Assembly: GCA_013153955.1 (NCBI GenBank)
Contig: JAADDM010000317.1
Coordinates: 1-6,345, forward strand
Origin: Gammaproteobacteria bacterium
Lineage (GTDB): Bacteria; Pseudomonadota; Gammaproteobacteria; Thiomicrospirales; Thiomicrospiraceae
Direction: 5' to 3'
DNA: 6,345 nucleotides
Within the stretch, counting starts at the first letter, position 1; each line of letters opens with the position of its first letter. Made by a program: the position numbers and the translations under genes. Below, piece by piece: positions 5,188 through 6,345 of this stretch. The notes under the pieces were generated by a model. It was not told the origin of the DNA, searched no databases, and saw only the letters and a program-made list of their open reading frames with translations.

Positions 5188-6345
5188 TTACTTAAAAAAC
5201 TTCATCAGAGCCTGAAGCTCTTGAGACTGCTGTCGCATCTGCTCCGATGCTGCATTATTCTCTTTGACTAAAGCTGTATTTTGCTGGACAGCACTGTCAA
5301 TTTGAGAGATCGCTTGGTTAACAAGATTAACCCCTGAACTCTGTTCTTGGCTAGATGCTGCAATTTCTTCAATGATCTGGTTGACCCCACTAATCGACCC
5401 TACAATACCATTCAAGGCATCACCAGAGCTTTTAACGTGAAGCGTGCCTTCGGTCACTTTATCAACCGTATCTTGAATCAGCACTCGAATGTCTTTCGCC
5501 GCATCAGAAGATTTTCCAGCTAAGTTACGTACTTCACCCGCAACAACGGCAAATCCTCGACCATGCTCTCCTGCTCTTGCCGCTTCAACCGCAGCATTCA
5601 GTGCCAATAGGTTTGTTTGGAAGGCAATACTATCAATTAAGCCAATGATATCGCTGATTTTTTGACTCGAATCATTAATCTGCTCCATCGACTCAACCGC
5701 ACGCGCCATCACGTCCACACCAGACTGCGCTTTATCTGCCGCTTCGTGCGTAACATTGGCCGCTTCTTGTGCGTTATCGGCATTCTGTTTCACCGAAGTG
5801 GTCATCTGCTCCATACTTGACGCGGTGTCCTCAATAGAGGAGGCCTGCTCTTGCGTGCGTTCGTTTAAGCTGTAGTTACCGTTAGAGACCTGTTGAGATG
5901 CTCGACTCAGTTCTTCGGTTGCTGTTAATACCTGTGAAACGATTGAATGTAGCTGACTACTGGTTGCATTAATGGCTTCCGATAAAACTTGGAACTGCCC
6001 CTCATATTGCTGTGTAATCGTTGCATTCATATCTCCATCTGACTGTCGATTAACAACCTGAATAATATCAATAACAGCACGTTCAATGACATCCATTGAG
6101 CCATTTACCTGATTCTTCAACTCTAATAAACTGCCTTGCATATCAACATTGACACGTTTATTGAAATCCCCTTGCTTCATCCCCTCCATCACCATTGAAA
6201 TATTTTCAACCGCAGCGTTTAGAGATTTAAAGGTATTCGCTGTATTTTGCAAAATAGAGTGAAACTGACCCTCTCCTGATACTTTAAAAGTCGTGTGAAA
6301 GTTTCCTTTACTCAATTCAGTCATGCCTCGATCAATTTCATTCAT
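5188..6345 (-). CDS. Methyl-accepting chemotaxis protein, C-terminal 385 residues (partial)
   Basis: This is the cytoplasmic part of a chemoreceptor that forms ternary complexes with CheW and CheA and controls flagellar rotation or twitching. Residues 1-139 are stacked HAMP-like modules. The recurring pattern is a GD/GN-F or GDM turn (GNF 14-16, GDF 59-61, GDM 104-106), then a G-x-F/L-x-x-L segment (from G26, G71, G116) and an amphipathic helix. Residues 140-385 are the MCP signalling domain. Its hairpin tip, IAFQTNLLALNAAVEAARAGEHGRGFAVVAGEVR (tip around 254-260), is nearly identical to E. coli Tsr/Tar. Candidate methylation helices include the Q/E pairs around 167-181 and 326-336. There is no C-terminal CheR-tethering pentapeptide; it ends LMKFFK. 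The frame remains open at the right edge, so the ATG at 6345 is probably internal; ligand-binding and membrane parts would lie outside. It is followed by a strong terminator. Confidence 0.93.
   Translation of the reverse strand: MNEIDRGMTELSKGNFHTTFKVSGEGQFHSILQNTANTFKSLNAAVENISMVMEGMKQGDFNKRVNVDMQGSLLELKNQVNGSMDVIERAVIDIIQVVNRQSDGDMNATITQQYEGQFQVLSEAINATSSQLHSIVSQVLTATEELSRASQQVSNGNYSLNERTQEQASSIEDTASSMEQMTTSVKQNADNAQEAANVTHEAADKAQSGVDVMARAVESMEQINDSSQKISDIIGLIDSIAFQTNLLALNAAVEAARAGEHGRGFAVVAGEVRNLAGKSSDAAKDIRVLIQDTVDKVTEGTLHVKSSGDALNGIVGSISGVNQIIEEIAASSQEQSSGVNLVNQAISQIDSAVQQNTALVKENNAASEQMRQQSQELQALMKFFK

Overview
This window looks like ordinary chromosomal DNA from a gammaproteobacterium. 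Base composition is moderate by eye (mid-40s % G+C). The proteins point the same way: a glyoxalase I with the Ni-type ligand set of the Escherichia coli enzyme, a DjlA-type membrane J-protein, an HcaT/LacY-like transporter and a chemoreceptor with stacked HAMP modules. A sulfur-oxidising relative of Thiomicrospira/Hydrogenovibrio would fit, but that is a guess from overall protein style and not proven here.

Layout. All genes but one lie on the minus strand, so the window reads right to left. At the right edge is a methyl-accepting chemotaxis protein (5188-6345, its N-terminus beyond the window), closed by a very strong intrinsic terminator (5128-5159). Next comes a monocistronic djlA-like co-chaperone gene (4114-4938) with its own probable promoter (5000-5027) and a GTG start. 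A hot-dog-fold thioesterase (3669-4088) is the only plus-strand gene; it converges on djlA and diverges from aroC. aroC (2399-3499, chorismate synthase) ends in a second intrinsic terminator (2341-2370). Beyond this come an MFS transporter (1139-2284), glyoxalase I gloA (677-1075) and an unidentified small polytopic membrane protein (95-547). The left 94 bases hold no complete gene; a TATAAT box there on the minus strand may be the promoter of something outside the window.

How the genes work together. They are mostly independent housekeeping functions: aromatic amino-acid biosynthesis, methylglyoxal detoxification, membrane chaperoning and chemotaxis. The MFS gene and gloA are 63 bp apart and could be co-transcribed. 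No RNA gene, insertion sequence, CRISPR array, prophage gene or defence-type cassette is visible, and I see no convincing undescribed system. The notable items are regulatory: a 13-bp palindrome before the MFS gene, paired direct repeats around the djlA promoter, mutually exclusive hairpins between the MFS gene and gloA, and back-to-back promoter-like boxes between aroC and the thioesterase gene.
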